A program made the translations under genes and the position numbers. From Acidobacteriota bacterium (GTDB lineage: Bacteria > Acidobacteriota > Blastocatellia > RBC074), in assembly GCA_022614735.1 (NCBI GenBank), contig JAKEHZ010000317.1, positions 1 to 5,665 of the forward strand: 5,665 bases of DNA, in the 5' to 3' direction. This document shows, piece after piece, positions 5,040-5,665 of this stretch. Positions within the stretch are counted from its first letter, which is position 1. The number at the start of each line of letters is the position of its first letter. The notes under the pieces are model-generated. The model was not told the origin of the DNA and did not search any database. It worked only from the letters and a program-made list of their open reading frames with translations.

Positions 5040-5579
5040 CTAACTCATCAATCTCCGCTTCATCAGTGCCAGTTGATTTTTGATCGAGCCGTCATAAACC
5101 AGACTGCCGATGCGCGTGACCACACCTCCAATAATGCCCGGGTCGGTGTTGAACTGCAGCCGCACTTCCTTGCTGGTTGCAGCCTTCAGCTTGTCGCGCA
5201 GCATCACTTTCTCCCGCTCACCGATCTCCCGCGCCGTCGTAATCTCTGCCGAAACGATGTTGGTGCGCGCATCCAGCTCGCGCGTTAGAGCGCGCAACAT
5301 CTGGTTCAGATCGTGCAACCGCGAATTGTTCAGCAGAAGCTGCAAGAAGTTGCTGCTGGTCGGACGAAACGCGAGACGCGAAAGCAACTCGTTCAACACT
5401 GCGCGCTTTCGCTCAAGGGGAATCACAGGGCTGGCGAAGAGATCGCGCAACTGGGTGTGTTGCCGGATCATCTCCGCAAACATGGTCAGCTCGGCGACGA
5501 CCTCATTGGTTTCGCCGCGCTCGGTGATGACGTCAGCCAGAGCGCGCGCATAACGATTGGCAACGGTAGTTATGCTCAT
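5040..5579 (-). CDS. atpH: ATP synthase F1 subunit delta
   Basis: The delta subunit (OSCP homologue) sits on top of F1 and connects it to the b-subunit peripheral stalk, keeping the stator from turning. At 179 residues it has the family length. The N-terminal helical domain begins with ANRYARALADV (7-17), and the C-terminal hallmark DPGIIGGVVTRIGSLVYDGS (146-165) is intact. The ATG at 5579 fits the family N-terminus. No Shine-Dalgarno is seen. Instead a heptamer array (GTTTTCA then GTTCGCA x4 on the plus strand) starts one base before the start codon. It is first in the window in the order atpH-atpA-atpG. The b-subunit gene atpF would be expected upstream, beyond the window edge. Its stop codon is one base from the next hairpin. 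Confidence 0.97.
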   Translation of the reverse strand: MSITTVANRYARALADVITERGETNEVVAELTMFAEMIRQHTQLRDLFASPVIPLERKRAVLNELLSRLAFRPTSSNFLQLLLNNSRLHDLNQMLRALTRELDARTNIVSAEITTAREIGEREKVMLRDKLKAATSKEVRLQFNTDPGIIGGVVTRIGSLVYDGSIKNQLALMKRRLMS

Positions 5580-5580
5580 A

Positions 5581-5615
5581 GTTTTCAGTTCGCAGTTCGC
5601 AGTTCGCAGTTCGCA
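5581..5615. repeat. Heptamer tandem array upstream of atpH (GTTCGCA x4)
   Basis: One GTTTTCA unit (5581-5587) is followed by four perfect GTTCGCA units (5588-5615). The units share the frame GTTnnCA. The first unit is identical to that of the atpH-atpA hairpin. No matching inverted arm is present in the remaining 50 bases. It could have been lost or never existed, as no reverse-complement units are seen. The array abuts the atpH start codon and leaves no room for a Shine-Dalgarno. Confidence 0.92.
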
Positions 5616-5665
5616 GGTGGTGCGCCCGCGTCCCCGCGGGCAGGCGCGTGGTCATGAGCCTGCCC
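5616..5665. repeat. GC-rich small palindromes at the window edge
   Basis: CCCGCG (5625-5630) and CGCGGG (5635-5640) form a 6-bp stem with a TCCC loop. GGGCAGGC (5638-5645) and GCCTGCCC (5658-5665) form an 8-bp stem with a 12-nt loop that may extend past the window. Composition is sharply more GC-rich than the adjacent repeat. It may be a second type of intergenic repeat or the 3' flank of the upstream gene. No identifiable atpF coding end can be read in it. Confidence 0.45.

Noticed and set aside
4964..5615. CRISPR array
   Set aside because: The repeats are 7 bp, directly tandem and without unique spacers, so they do not fit CRISPR.

Overview
The window carries the 3' part of an F-type ATP synthase operon plus a small accessory tail, apparently from a free-living Gram-negative-type bacterium. 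My best guess is Acidobacteriota, possibly Blastocatellia. This rests on the mid-range GC, the style of the proteins and the abundance of short-period intergenic repeats; no rRNA or other phylogenetic marker is present, so it is an inference.

Layout, right to left in the direction most genes are read (minus strand): atpH (F1 delta, 5579-5040), atpA (F1 alpha, 4953-3415), atpG (F1 gamma, 3332-2445), then a VanZ-family membrane protein (about 2430-1840). A short conserved hypothetical gene lies on the plus strand (1493-1843) and converges on the VanZ gene, with the two stop codons overlapping. A patatin-like phospholipase of the RssA type (1155-280, minus) is divergent from the hypothetical gene. 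The atpD/atpC pair that usually follows atpG is absent, so the beta and epsilon subunits must be encoded elsewhere. Positions 1-279 hold no gene, only degenerate repeats.

The striking part is between the genes. Most gaps are filled by short tandem repeats, and four of them form long perfect inverted repeats: a 36-bp stem with a 3-nt loop between atpH and atpA (unit GTTTTCA); a 26-bp stem between atpA and atpG (unit GATTGCG) that overlaps the atpA stop codon; a 41-bp stem between atpG and vanZ and a 65-bp stem upstream of the phospholipase gene (both built of 9-bp units such as ACGGAACAA or ACGAAACAA, and sharing a 22-nt outer segment). Single-arm heptamer arrays sit directly upstream of atpH (GTTCGCA) and at the 5' end of vanZ (TGAGATT). 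Unit length is conserved (7 or 9 bp) while unit sequence differs from site to site.

The three ATP synthase genes encode parts of one complex: alpha with beta forms the catalytic hexamer, gamma is the rotor shaft, and delta joins F1 to the peripheral stalk. atpA keeps a recognisable Shine-Dalgarno sequence between its hairpin and its start, while atpH and atpG start directly after repeat DNA with none. This may bear on subunit stoichiometry (three alpha to one gamma and one delta), but that is inference.
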